This document shows positions 50,615-61,070 of a stretch of DNA of 64,000 nt, one piece after another (position 1 is the first letter of the stretch; the number at the start of each line of letters is the position of its first letter). The notes below the pieces were generated by a model, which was not told the origin of the DNA, searched no databases, and saw only the letters and a program-made list of their open reading frames with translations. Source of the DNA: DATARH01 sp036268075 (lineage in GTDB: Bacteria > Pseudomonadota > Alphaproteobacteria > ATCC43930 > CGMCC-115725); the NCBI GenBank assembly GCA_036268075.1, contig DATAUV010000075.1:1-64000 (forward strand), given 5' to 3'. Position numbers and translations under genes: made by a program.

Positions 50615-51024
50615 GCCTTGTACTCGATAGCTCTGCGGCGCTGGCCTGGATTTATCCCGATGAGACGACAGAGGCTATCCGCCGGGTATTCGACGCAGTC
50701 GCCGACGAAGGTTGTGTTGTGCCCGCACCGTGGCGGCTGGAGGTAGCGAACGGGTTGACGTTCGGGCTTCGGCGCGGGCGCATCACCGCAGCCTTTCGCA
50801 CCGATGCGCTCAACGTCCTGGACATGCTGCCGATCAGTATCGATCCCGAAACGGGAGCCCACGCCTGGTCGACTACCCTGCAGGTCGCCGACCGGTTCGG
50901 GCTGACCCTTTATGAGGCGTCCTACGTCGAGCTGGCGCAGCGCCACTCTCTAGAGTTGGCGACGCTTGACATCAAAATGCGTGATGCCGCGCACGCCCTT
51001 GGGCTCGACGTGATCGGCGGATAG
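50611..51024 (+). CDS. vapC: PIN-domain ribonuclease toxin VapC
   Basis: A 137-residue PIN toxin that cleaves RNA. The acidic active site is visible: Asp in LVLDSSAALAWIYPDE, Glu in WRLEVANGLTFGL, Asp in LATLDIKMRDAAHALG. It begins with GTG overlapping the antitoxin stop. It ends 2 bp before the end of the convergent aminotransferase gene, with no terminator between them. Confidence 0.9.
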   Translation: MSLVLDSSAALAWIYPDETTEAIRRVFDAVADEGCVVPAPWRLEVANGLTFGLRRGRITAAFRTDALNVLDMLPISIDPETGAHAWSTTLQVADRFGLTLYEASYVELAQRHSLELATLDIKMRDAAHALGLDVIGG

Positions 51025-51026
51025 GC

Positions 51027-52259
51027 CTACTTCGCCGCGACGGCCACCTGGCGCTCGGCCCGCCGCAGCTCGGCGGAGTCGTTGCGGCCTTGGAGGAAGG
51101 CTTTGATGTTGCGGGTGGCTTGGCGCAGGCGCTGACGGTTTTCGACGAGCGCGATGCGGACATAGCCTTCGCCGTATTCGCCGAAGCCGACACCGGGTGA
51201 CACCGCGACGTTGGCGCGTTCGAGCAGGAGTTTGGAGAAGGCGAGGGTGCCGAGGGCCTTGTATTCCTCGGGGATCGGCGCCCAGGCGAACATCGAGGCG
51301 GCGGGCGAGGGGATTTCCCAGCCCGCCTGCTTGAGCCCGTCGACGAGCACGTCGCGGCGCAGGCGATAGCGCTCGCGGATTTCGGCGATGCAGTCCTGCG
51401 GGCCGTTCAGCGCCGCCGTCGCCGCCACCTGAATCGGGGTGAAGGCGCCGTAGTCGAGATACGATTTCACCCGGGTCAGCGCCGCGATCAGCCGCTCGTT
51501 GCCGACCGCGAACCCGATCCGCCAGCCCGCCATCGAATAGGTCTTCGACAGCGAGGTAAACTCGACCGCGATGTCGCGCGCGCCCGGGACCTCAAAGATC
51601 GACGGCGGCGGCTTGTCGTCGAAATAGATCTCGGCATAGGCCAAGTCCGAGAGGACGATGATGTTGTGATGGCGGCAGAAATCGACGATCTCGCCGTAGA
51701 ACTCGAGGTCGACCGTCATCGCGGTCGGATTGGCCGGGAAGTTCAGCACGATCGCCAGCGGCGCCGGGATGGAGTGCTTGACCGCCTTTTTCAGCTCGTC
51801 GAGGAAATCGATCCCCGGCCCGATCGGCACGTTGCGCACCGAGGCGCCGGCCATGATGAAACCGAAGGAATGGATCGGGTAGCTCGGGTTCGGCACCAGG
51901 ATCACGTCGCCCGGCGCGGTGATCGCCTGGGCGAGGTTGGCGAACCCTTCTTTCGAGCCAAGCGTGACGACGATCTCGCGCTCGGGGTCCATCTCGACAT
52001 TGAAGCGGCGCGCGTAATAGGCAGCATAGGCGCGGCGCAGCCCGGGAATCCCCTTCGACGCCGAATAGCCGTGCGCCTTCGGGTTTTGCACCGCCTCGAT
52101 CATCTTGGCGACGATATGCGGCGGGGTCGGCCCGTCGGGGTTGCCCATGCCCAGATCGATCACATCGCGCCCGGCGGCCCGCGCCGTAGCCTTCAGCGCG
52201 TTCACTTCCGCAAACACGTAGGGGGGCAGGCGCTTGATGCGATAGAATTCCTCGGGCAT
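51027..52259 (-). CDS. Class I/II aminotransferase (LL-diaminopimelate/alanine type)
   Basis: PLP aminotransferase of 410 residues similar to AlaA/AatC and DapL-like proteins. The N-terminus EEFYRIKRLPPYVFAEVNAL, substrate loop DLGMGNPDGPTPPHI, PLP lysine in FTSLSKTYSMAGWRIGF and phosphate-binding region are intact. It probably makes alanine or another amino acid from its 2-oxo acid. It is divergent from the HAD gene at 52363. Confidence 0.86.
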   Translation of the reverse strand: MPEEFYRIKRLPPYVFAEVNALKATARAAGRDVIDLGMGNPDGPTPPHIVAKMIEAVQNPKAHGYSASKGIPGLRRAYAAYYARRFNVEMDPEREIVVTLGSKEGFANLAQAITAPGDVILVPNPSYPIHSFGFIMAGASVRNVPIGPGIDFLDELKKAVKHSIPAPLAIVLNFPANPTAMTVDLEFYGEIVDFCRHHNIIVLSDLAYAEIYFDDKPPPSIFEVPGARDIAVEFTSLSKTYSMAGWRIGFAVGNERLIAALTRVKSYLDYGAFTPIQVAATAALNGPQDCIAEIRERYRLRRDVLVDGLKQAGWEIPSPAASMFAWAPIPEEYKALGTLAFSKLLLERANVAVSPGVGFGEYGEGYVRIALVENRQRLRQATRNIKAFLQGRNDSAELRRAERQVAVAAK

Positions 52260-52362
52260 GGCGGCACGCGGCTTCGAATAGATGGCGAAGCCGCCAGTTT
52301 ACGGGTTGCCGTTCGCATTTGCGAGAAAAGATGCCGCGCCAGGGGCAAACAAGGAGCAACGC

Positions 52363-53076
52363 ATGGCTGAGATCAAGGCGCTGGTGCATGACGTGTTCGG
52401 CACGGTGGTCGATTGGCGCGCGGCGGTGACCGCGGATGGCGAGGCGCTCGGCAAGCGGCGCGGGATCACCGGAGTCGATTGGCAGCAGGTGGCCGACGAG
52501 TGGCGGGGGCTTTATGCGCCGTCGATGAACAAGGTGCGCACCGGCGAACTGCCGTGGACCAATCTCGACGCGCTGCACCGCTTGGCGCTCGATCTCCTGA
52601 TCGAGAAATTCGCCATCAAGGGGCTGACCGAGGAGGACAAGACCTGGTTCAACCTGAGCTGGCACCGGCTGAAGCCGTGGCCGGATTCGGTGCCGGGCCT
52701 GACGCGGATCAAAAAGAACTTCATCATCGCGACGCTGTCGAACGGCACGGTGCGGCTGTTGACCGACATGGCCAAGCATTGCGGCCTGCCGTGGGACACC
52801 GTGCTCGGCTCCGACCTCGTCCAGCACTACAAGCCCGATGCCGAGATGTACCAATCGGCGATCCAATTTCTCGGCAGCGGCGATCCCGGCGCGGTGATGA
52901 TGGTCGCCGCGCACAACAACGACCTCGTCGCCGCGTCAAAGCATGGGATGAAGACGGCCTACGTCAACCGCCCCTACGAGCACGGCACGAAGCAAAGCCG
53001 CGACTTCAAGGCCGACCACGACTTCACCTACGTCGCCGACAGCTTCGGGGATCTGGCGACGCAGCTTGGGTGTTAG
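52363..53076 (+). CDS. Haloacid dehalogenase type II (HAD superfamily)
   Basis: Hydrolyses 2-haloacids or similar compounds. Nucleophile Asp10 is in LVHDVFGTVVDWR, motif II Ser in IATLSNGTVRLL, motif III Lys in VQHYKPDAEMYQ, and acidic pair near VMMVAAHNNDL. The cap domain includes the Trp/Tyr-rich LPWTNLDALHRLA region. At 237 residues the size is right. The ATG follows AAGGAGCAAC. Real dehalogenase activity versus phosphatase activity cannot be told from sequence alone. Confidence 0.86.
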   Translation: MAEIKALVHDVFGTVVDWRAAVTADGEALGKRRGITGVDWQQVADEWRGLYAPSMNKVRTGELPWTNLDALHRLALDLLIEKFAIKGLTEEDKTWFNLSWHRLKPWPDSVPGLTRIKKNFIIATLSNGTVRLLTDMAKHCGLPWDTVLGSDLVQHYKPDAEMYQSAIQFLGSGDPGAVMMVAAHNNDLVAASKHGMKTAYVNRPYEHGTKQSRDFKADHDFTYVADSFGDLATQLGC

Positions 53077-53100
53077 AAGCGTGGTTGGGCTGCTGGAAAC

Positions 53101-53117
53101 GCGGGCGCATCGCCCGC
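53101..53117. repeat. Half copy of the GGGCG palindromic repeat family
   Basis: GCGGGCG and CGCCCGC arms with a 3-nt loop followed by GCTCCTTT. It resembles the right half of the repeat at 57687-57746 and sits between the HAD gene and the secreted-protein genes that converge on it. Confidence 0.6.
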
Positions 53118-53127
53118 GCTCCTTTGA

Positions 53128-53666
<539 letters not shown>

Positions 53667-53670
<4 letters not shown>

Positions 53671-54035
53671 CTCTGAGGCTCCTTTCGGTTTCCCGGATCG
53701 ACATAGATGGTGCAGCCGCCGTCGCCGCTGGCGACCATGGCGCTCGTGCCGCCGCCGCCGGTGGACCCGGTCGTGGCGACGCTGCTGCCGGTGCCGTTGC
53801 CGGAATGGACCGTGACCGATCCGCCGCCGACACCGCTCGACCCGCTGACGCGGCCGCCGCCGGCGGTCACGCTCGACGTGATGGAGCCGGAATTGTCGGC
53901 CGAGCGGTCGTGCCGCTCGATGATTTGGCAGCCATTGGGATTGTCCGGGGTCTTGGCGGCGGCAAAGGCCGGAGCTTGCGCGGCGATCAGGCCGACGAGG
54001 CCAAAGGCGGCGAGAGAAACATAACTGTCGCGCAT
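53667..54035 (-). CDS. Secreted Gly/Ser-rich protein with two cysteines (122 aa)
   Basis: A signal peptide (about 1-25, ending QAPAFAAA) precedes a short protein with Cys in NPNGCQIIERHDRSAD and another in GDGGCTIYVDPGNR, which could form a disulfide. Between them is a Gly/Ser/Thr-rich linker (SGSSGVGGGSVTVHSG). AGGAGGA sits before the ATG. It follows a terminator after the upstream secreted repeat protein and is translationally coupled to the next secreted gene. Confidence 0.7.
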
Positions 54036-54050
54036 GGCGACTCCTCCTAA

Positions 54051-54088
54051 AAGAAAACGCGCGGCTCCGGCCGGAACCGGAGCCGCGC
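54051..54088 (-). terminator. Rho-independent terminator between secreted-protein genes
   Basis: A 12-bp perfect stem GCGCGGCTCCGG / CCGGAGCCGCGC with a 6-nt loop is followed on the minus strand by TTTTCTTTT. It lies 14 bp after the stop of the repeat protein gene (54102). Confidence 0.85.
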
Positions 54089-54101
54089 GCGAACCTACGG
54101 A

Positions 54102-54731
54102 CTAGTGTTGGTCGCGATCGCCACGCTCGCCGCGGTCACGGCCGCGGTCGCCGCGCATGTCGTGCCGATCGGAGTTGCCGCCGAGCCCGGGGTGCGACCC
54201 GGCCGAGGAGGCGCCGGTGCCGATGCTCGAACCCGAGCCGGCGCCCTTGCCGGTGCCGGCCGCGGAGCCGCCGGTGCCGAGCGCGCTGCTGGTCGTGCCC
54301 TTGCCAGCGCTCGACGCGCCGGTGCCGAGGGTCGAGGCCGAGCCCATGCCCTTGCCGGTGCCCGCGGCGGACCCGCCGGTGCCGATGGCGCTGCCGGTCG
54401 TGCCGTTGCCGGCGCTGGCGGCGCCGGTGCCGAGGGTGGAGGCGCTGCCGCTGCCCATGCCGCTGCCGGCCGCGGAGCCGCCGGTGCCGAGCGCGGTGCT
54501 GGCCGAGCCGTTGCCCGCGGTGGCGCCGCCGGTGCCGAGGGTCGAGGCGCTGCCGCTGCCCGCGCCGCCCGCCGAGGTGCCGCCGGTGCCCAGCGTGGTG
54601 CCGACCGACCCGCCGCCCGCGGACGAGCCGCCTGCACCGATCGTTGAACTCGACTGCGCTTGTGCAAGTACTACGCTACCGGCGAGGAAAGTCGCGGCGA
54701 GCGCTGCTGTACGGAATTTCGCATAATTCAT
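54102..54731 (-). CDS. Secreted tandem-repeat protein rich in Gly, Ser, Thr, Ala (209 aa)
   Basis: A signal peptide (MNYAKFRTAALAATFLAGSV, cleaved near AQAQ) is followed by about four copies of a roughly 36-residue unit built on STLGTGxxxAGNG...ALGTGGSAAG, spanning residues 60-175. The C-terminus is charged and His/Asp/Arg-rich (SDRHDMRGDRGRDRGERGD). The matching DNA repeat gives high codon bias toward GCC/GGC. The repeat suggests a flexible extracellular or periplasmic polymer-like protein. An EcfG promoter lies about 120 bp upstream. The function is unknown. Confidence 0.75.
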   Translation of the reverse strand: MNYAKFRTAALAATFLAGSVVLAQAQSSSTIGAGGSSAGGGSVGTTLGTGGTSAGGAGSGSASTLGTGGATAGNGSASTALGTGGSAAGSGMGSGSASTLGTGAASAGNGTTGSAIGTGGSAAGTGKGMGSASTLGTGASSAGKGTTSSALGTGGSAAGTGKGAGSGSSIGTGASSAGSHPGLGGNSDRHDMRGDRGRDRGERGDRDQH

Positions 54732-55044
54732 CGGGGTCGTCTCCTGGTGTTCCCGCCGGACGCGTATTTGTCTTCACCTTATGAAGATAAACACGCGCTA
54801 GCGTGGAAGTTTCTCTACAGGACGCTGTAGATCGGGCGTCTCCCCAAGCAACGATCCCGCGAACATTTCCGTTCCGCACTAAAGCAACGGCCCCGTTTCC
54901 AACGGGCCTCGCGCGGGGCCTTTCGCCCCGCCGACACGCAAGTGTTCTGCGGCTGAGCGCCCGACGGCGTCCACGTGGACAATTTTTTAGAATCGCCAGA
55001 TCGGGCCTATTGCGGCGGGCGCGCGCGGACCGGCTCTTCTATCT
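54732..55044. other. Intergenic region with stress promoter and small hairpins
   Basis: About 310 bp without a supported gene. It contains the minus-strand EcfG promoter (54850-54875), an inverted repeat TCTACAG/CTGTAGA (54814-54831) in the 5' leader of the secreted-protein mRNA, and GC-rich hairpin-forming sequence near 54890-54935 that could terminate transcription of the phosphoesterase side. Confidence 0.6.
54850..54875 (-). promoter_or_regulatory. EcfG-type general-stress promoter for the secreted repeat protein
   Basis: On the minus strand GGAAC (54871-54875), 17 nt, CGTT (54850-54853): an exact match to the EcfG consensus. The expected start site leaves a leader of about 110 nt before the gene at 54731, including the TCTACAG hairpin. 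Confidence 0.8.
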
Positions 55045-56445
55045 TCAGGTATTCCCGGACGGGGAAGGGCTGCTGACCGACGGAGGTGTCGTCGCGTTGA
55101 GCGCGATCGGCAGGTCGGGGTGGCGTTGGACGATGCGGTCGGCCAGCAGGTGAAAGGCCTGCGCGGTCGTTGCGTCGCCAAGGTCGGCGCCGGCGGCCGG
55201 CGGCACCGGCGCTGCCGCCGCGACGGAATTGAGCGCGCTCACTGTCGCAGCGGCCGGCGCCGGTCGCCGCAGCGTGGCACTTGGCTCGAACACCGCGGAA
55301 AGCGGGCTGAGCTGCGGCTGGCGCGCGGCCACCGCGGGGGAGTAATCGCGCCCAGGGGTGAAGCGTTCGGCGAGAAGTTGCAGGATCGAGGTGTGGTCGA
55401 GCGGCCGGCTGTGGGCCTTGCCGGACGCGACATGCGGCGAGACGACAAACGCCGGCACCCGCACGCCGGACGTTGCAAACGGGTAGCCGCCGCCCGATCC
55501 GGCGATCGGCAGCGGCGGGACATGGTCGAAGAACCCGCCATGTTCGTCATAGCTGACGATCAGCACGGTGTTCGCCCAGCGCGCCGGGTTGGCGATCAGG
55601 ATGCCGTAGATGTCGGAGACGAGCGCCTGCCCCTTGGCGACGCCGGTCGGCGGATGATCGTCGTTCGGATCGTGATGCGGCCCGTTGGTGTATTCCGGCT
55701 CGATAAAGATGACCTGAGGCATCGGCGCCGGGTCCATCCATTCCTCGCGGAACCGGTCGTAGAGACGAAATCGGCCACGCCCTCCCGTCAGCGAATAGGC
55801 CAGAGAGGTCGCGATCTCCGCCTCCCATGACGGCATCAGGCTGAAGAACGGAAACATGCCGCCGCTTTGATACGCGCACCACCGCACCCCGTTCTTCGTC
55901 AGCCAGTCGTAAACCAGGTCCTGCTGCGGAAGGACGTGGACGTCGTCGAGAACCCGGCTTTCGCCGCCCATCGCCATCAGGCGGTTCGCCTGCGTGCCGG
56001 TCGGCAGCGGCGCGAACCAGCGGTCGCAGATGACGAAATGCCGGGCGAAGAAATCGAAGATCGGAACCGATTCCGCGTCGTAATAGCCCATCACCCGCGA
56101 CAGGTCGGCGGGAGGCGTCGGCGCGAACCGGGCATAACTCTCGACGAAGCCGCCCATCTGCGCGGGCGCCCCGCCGGCCGGGGTCTGGGCGATCTGCACC
56201 TGGATCGCGGTGTGGTCGTGGGTCGGGTCGTCGATCGCCTGGATTTCGGGGCCGAGGCGGTTCAGCGGGTAGACCTTGCCGCCATACTCGTTGGCGAGCG
56301 GATCGCTCCAGGTCGATCCGGGGCGCAACCCGTCGACGGGGAGGGGTGGCGCCGCGCCCGGCAGGCTCAGATAACCGCACATATGGTCGAACGAGCGGTT
56401 CTCCAACATGACGACGACGATCGTGTCGATATCGGCAAGCGGCAT
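55045..56445 (-). CDS. Phosphoesterase family protein (phospholipase C/acid phosphatase type)
   Basis: PF04185-type hydrolase. The N-terminus has the nucleophile-bearing motif TIVVVMLENRSFDHMCGYL and the C-terminal metal site IVSYDEHGGFFDHVPPLP. The middle carries FIEPEYTNGPHHDPNDDHPP. It lacks a clear signal peptide, unlike most secreted phospholipase C members, so it may stay in the cytoplasm or use another exit. A Ser/Ala/Pro-rich segment lies near the C-terminus. The ATG at 56445 follows GGGAGG. Substrate is probably a phospholipid or phosphomonoester. Confidence 0.85.
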   Translation of the reverse strand: MPLADIDTIVVVMLENRSFDHMCGYLSLPGAAPPLPVDGLRPGSTWSDPLANEYGGKVYPLNRLGPEIQAIDDPTHDHTAIQVQIAQTPAGGAPAQMGGFVESYARFAPTPPADLSRVMGYYDAESVPIFDFFARHFVICDRWFAPLPTGTQANRLMAMGGESRVLDDVHVLPQQDLVYDWLTKNGVRWCAYQSGGMFPFFSLMPSWEAEIATSLAYSLTGGRGRFRLYDRFREEWMDPAPMPQVIFIEPEYTNGPHHDPNDDHPPTGVAKGQALVSDIYGILIANPARWANTVLIVSYDEHGGFFDHVPPLPIAGSGGGYPFATSGVRVPAFVVSPHVASGKAHSRPLDHTSILQLLAERFTPGRDYSPAVAARQPQLSPLSAVFEPSATLRRPAPAAATVSALNSVAAAAPVPPAAGADLGDATTAQAFHLLADRIVQRHPDLPIALNATTPPSVSSPSPSGNT

Positions 56446-56507
56446 GATTTTCCTCCCACGGCGATGTTGGCGACGACCTGCCGACAAGCGCCGACCGGTC
56501 GTTCGGC

Positions 56508-57674
56508 CTATCGCGGCGGGTGCGCGCGGATCGCCTCTTCTACCGGCTCGCACCCCCAGCCGGGGCGGTCGGGGACGGCGAGGGTGCCGTTTTCGAAGAC
56601 CGGCTCATGGGTGAACAATTCCTTGTCCCAGGCGAGGCGGTCGACGTCGATCTCCAGGATGCGGAGGTTCGGCACCGCGGCGGCGAAGTGCAGGTTCATG
56701 AACGAGGCTAAGTGGCCGTAGAAATTATGCGGCGCGATGTTGACCTCGAACGCCTCGGCCGCGTTGGCGATCTTCATTCCCTGCCAGACGCCGTTCCACA
56801 CCGCGTCGACGATCGCGACATCCATCGACTGCGCGCGGAAATAGGGCAGGAACTCGCGAATGCCCAACAGCGTCTCGCACGAGCTGATCGGGTGCGGGCT
56901 GTGCGAGCGGATATGCGCCAGGGCCTCGGCGTTGTAGCTGTCGATCTCGACCCAGAACATGTCGTAGGGCGCGATCGCCCGCAGGATCTTCAGATACCCC
57001 TCGGTCTTGGCGTTGAAGTTGAGGTCGAGCAGCATGTCCATGTCGGGGCCGGCGCCGTCGCGGAACGCTTCGAGATGGGCGCAGAGGTTGCGCAGCACCT
57101 TCTTCTCGACATTGAGCTCCGGATAAAACGGCCGCGCGAAGCCGGGGACCCAACCGGTCGCGGTGTTGCCCTCGTAGATAAAGGCATTGGTCTTGAGCGC
57201 CGTGAAGCCCTTCTCCCGCGCCTCGGCGCCGAGTGCCTTGACGCCATCCAGATTGGTGATCGCCGGCGGATAGAACTCCGGCCGGCTGATCCGCCAGGTG
57301 CCGCAATGCGACCAGTAGACCCTGACCCGATCCCGCATCTTGCCGCCGAGCAGCACATGACACGGCACGCCGAGCGCCTTGGCCTTGGCGTCGAGCAGCG
57401 CGTTCTCGATCGCGCCGAGCCCCTCGGCGACGACGCCGCCCGCCGCCGGGCGGGTCGAGGCGTAGAGCTCGGCATGGATGCGCTCATGGTCGAACGGGCT
57501 CTGCCCCACGACGCGCGGCGCGCATCGCTCGATCACCGCCGACACCCCGGGCGACCCGAACCCCTCGTCGAACTCGCTCCACCCGACGATGCCGTCGGTC
57601 GTCGTGACCTTGAGGAAGTAGTAGTTGCGCCACCCCGCATCGGCGCGCAGGACGGTGAGGCCGGTGACGTTCAT
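56508..57674 (-). CDS. Enolase-superfamily dehydratase (mandelate racemase/galactonate dehydratase group)
   Basis: A 388-residue enzyme that abstracts the proton alpha to a carboxylate of a sugar acid. Metal and catalytic residues lie in GFTALKTNAFIYEG (Lys), LLDLNFNAKTEGY (Asp), MFWVEIDSYNAEAL (Glu), PISSCETLLG (Glu) and VNIAPHNFYGHLAS (His). The APHNFYGH form is common in galactonate-type dehydratases. The ATG at 57674 follows GGAG. It is flanked by a palindromic repeat upstream. Confidence 0.84.
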   Translation of the reverse strand: MNVTGLTVLRADAGWRNYYFLKVTTTDGIVGWSEFDEGFGSPGVSAVIERCAPRVVGQSPFDHERIHAELYASTRPAAGGVVAEGLGAIENALLDAKAKALGVPCHVLLGGKMRDRVRVYWSHCGTWRISRPEFYPPAITNLDGVKALGAEAREKGFTALKTNAFIYEGNTATGWVPGFARPFYPELNVEKKVLRNLCAHLEAFRDGAGPDMDMLLDLNFNAKTEGYLKILRAIAPYDMFWVEIDSYNAEALAHIRSHSPHPISSCETLLGIREFLPYFRAQSMDVAIVDAVWNGVWQGMKIANAAEAFEVNIAPHNFYGHLASFMNLHFAAAVPNLRILEIDVDRLAWDKELFTHEPVFENGTLAVPDRPGWGCEPVEEAIRAHPPR

Positions 57675-57686
57675 GGCGGGTCTCCA

Positions 57687-57746
57687 GGAGCGCGGGCGTC
57701 TCGCCCGCACCTGTCGAAAAAGTGCGGGCGGGACGCCCGCGCTCCT
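57687..57746. repeat. Palindromic repeat (AGGAGCGCGGGCGTC family)
   Basis: Arms AGGAGCGCGGGCGTCTCGCC... (57687-57710) and GTGCGGGCGGGACGCCCGCG... (57722-57746) form an almost perfect stem with an AT-rich loop CTGTCGAAAAA. Same family as 40400-40459. It lies between pckA and the enolase-superfamily gene and probably ends pckA transcription. Confidence 0.82.
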
Positions 57747-57754
57747 TTAAGGGC

Positions 57755-59437
<1,683 letters not shown>

Positions 59438-59530
59438 AATAATGCGGCGATGGGGCTTTGGGCAAGCGGGGTGAACGAAGCTTGGGCTTCCGGCGTTAAA
59501 TGTCGCAATTAAACGCGATGACTTTGTTAT

Positions 59531-60262
59531 CTAAGGGGCTATCGCCCTCGCCTGGTCTACGAGCGCGATCAGTGCGGCGCGTGCCGTCACGGCGTCGTGA
59601 ACAGGCTTGGCAAAATCGAGCCGGGCCGTCTCGGCGCCGCGGCGCAGATCGACCCCCTCGGGGTCGATCCCGGTGAGCCGCCAGCCGTCGCCGCCGCGTC
59701 CGAGCAACCGTTCGGCGCAGAGGGCGACGGCGCCGCCATGATCCGCGTTCATGTGCTCGACGATCCCGCTTTCGGCCGCGGCGAGCGCGCCAAACTCGCC
59801 GGCAGTGCGCAGCGCGCCGCCGTCGATCCACTCGATCCGGCCGAACCCGGCAACCAGATGGCCCCGGCCGGCGGCGACGCGATAAAGGCGGAAATCGGCA
59901 AAGCCGGCATAGCGCGCGGCCGAGGGGTGGCGCGCGACAAAGCGCGCGCGGGCGGCTTCGTCGTCCACGATCGTCGCCTTGCCGAGCAGCGACAGCCGCG
60001 GGCCGGCGAGCGGGTCGGCGTGGCCGGCGCTATCCTCGAACAACAGCGACACCCGGCCGTCGGCGCGGATGTTGGCGCTGTGCTGGGCCAGATCCGACAG
60101 CAGCATCAGCGGATTGCCGGCGAAATCGCAACCCGTCGCGACGAGCGAGGCGTAAGGGTGGCCGTCGAGGCTTGTCGCCAGCGCGGCCTGCCCGCGCCCC
60201 CGGATCAGCCGCCGCGCGAGCCGGGAGGGATCGTCCGCCGCGCCGCTGCCTAGAATCGTCAT
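59531..60262 (-). CDS. HugZ-like pyridoxamine-5'-phosphate oxidase-fold protein with DUF2470
   Basis: A split-barrel flavin- or heme-binding protein. The N-terminal part ALATSLDGHPYASLVATGCD and the C-terminal DUF2470 signature SGIVEHMNADHGGAVALCAE are typical of HugZ/HutZ-type proteins, which can bind or degrade heme. The conserved His of DUF2470 is present. The ATG at 60262 is taken over a start at 60301 because the fold begins soon after it. It is divergent from chvI. Confidence 0.82.
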   Translation of the reverse strand: MTILGSGAADDPSRLARRLIRGRGQAALATSLDGHPYASLVATGCDFAGNPLMLLSDLAQHSANIRADGRVSLLFEDSAGHADPLAGPRLSLLGKATIVDDEAARARFVARHPSAARYAGFADFRLYRVAAGRGHLVAGFGRIEWIDGGALRTAGEFGALAAAESGIVEHMNADHGGAVALCAERLLGRGGDGWRLTGIDPEGVDLRRGAETARLDFAKPVHDAVTARAALIALVDQARAIAP

Positions 60263-60371
60263 AACCAGGCCAATCCTTTGTGTTCGGCGGAAAGCGCCCA
60301 TATCTAACCGTCAAACGATCCTCGCGCCGCGATTCGTCGCGGCGATATGCGAGTGAAGGGGGACACCAGCC

Positions 60372-61070
60372 GTGAGCAATACGATCGCCCTCGTCGACGA
60401 CGACCGCAACATCCTGACTTCGGTCTCGATGGCGCTCGAGGCCGAGGGATTCGCGGTGCGCTGCTATGCCGATGGCGCCGAGGCGCTGCGTGGCGTCGCC
60501 GCCCATCCGGTCGACCTCGCCGTGCTCGACATCAAGATGCCGCGCATGGACGGCATGGAGCTGTTGGCGCAGCTTCGCCGCAGCAGCCCGATCCCCGTAA
60601 TCTTCCTGACCTCGAAGGACGACGAGGTCGACGAGCTGCTCGGCCTCAGGATGGGCGCCGACGACTATATCAAGAAGCCGTTCTCGCAACGCCTGTTGAT
60701 CGAGCGCATCCGCGCCCTCATCCGCCGCGAGGAACTGACCCGCGACCGCGACGAGACTCAGGCCGAGCCGGTCGCCGTGCGCGGCCAGCTCGTGCTCGAC
60801 CCGGCGCGCCACCTTTGCACCTGGCAGGGCGATCAGGTCGAGTTGACCGTGACCGAGTTCCTGATCCTCAAATCCCTGGCGCAGCGCCCGGGCCACGTCA
60901 AAAACCGCGACCAGCTGATGGATGCGGCCTATGGCGAGCATATCTATGTCGACGACCGCACGATCGACAGCCACATCAAGCGCCTCCGCAAGAAATTCAA
61001 GTCGGTCGACGGGGAGTTCGCCCAGATCGAAACCCTGTATGGCGTCGGTTACCGATACCGCGAGCGCTGA
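60372..61070 (+). CDS. chvI: Response regulator ChvI
   Basis: OmpR-type regulator of acid and envelope stress in alphaproteobacteria. Receiver: acidic pair Asp9/Asp10 and Asp53 in VLDIKMPRMDG, Thr80 in VIFLTSKDD and Lys in DYIKKPF. Output: winged helix with LTVTEFLILKSLAQRPGHV and DDRTIDSHIKRLRKK. A GTG start at 60372 is used with AGGGGGACACC before it. The sensor kinase gene starts inside its last codons (32-bp overlap). The pair is next to pckA, hprK and EIIA-Man genes, the classic layout. Confidence 0.93.
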   Translation: MSNTIALVDDDRNILTSVSMALEAEGFAVRCYADGAEALRGVAAHPVDLAVLDIKMPRMDGMELLAQLRRSSPIPVIFLTSKDDEVDELLGLRMGADDYIKKPFSQRLLIERIRALIRREELTRDRDETQAEPVAVRGQLVLDPARHLCTWQGDQVELTVTEFLILKSLAQRPGHVKNRDQLMDAAYGEHIYVDDRTIDSHIKRLRKKFKSVDGEFAQIETLYGVGYRYRER

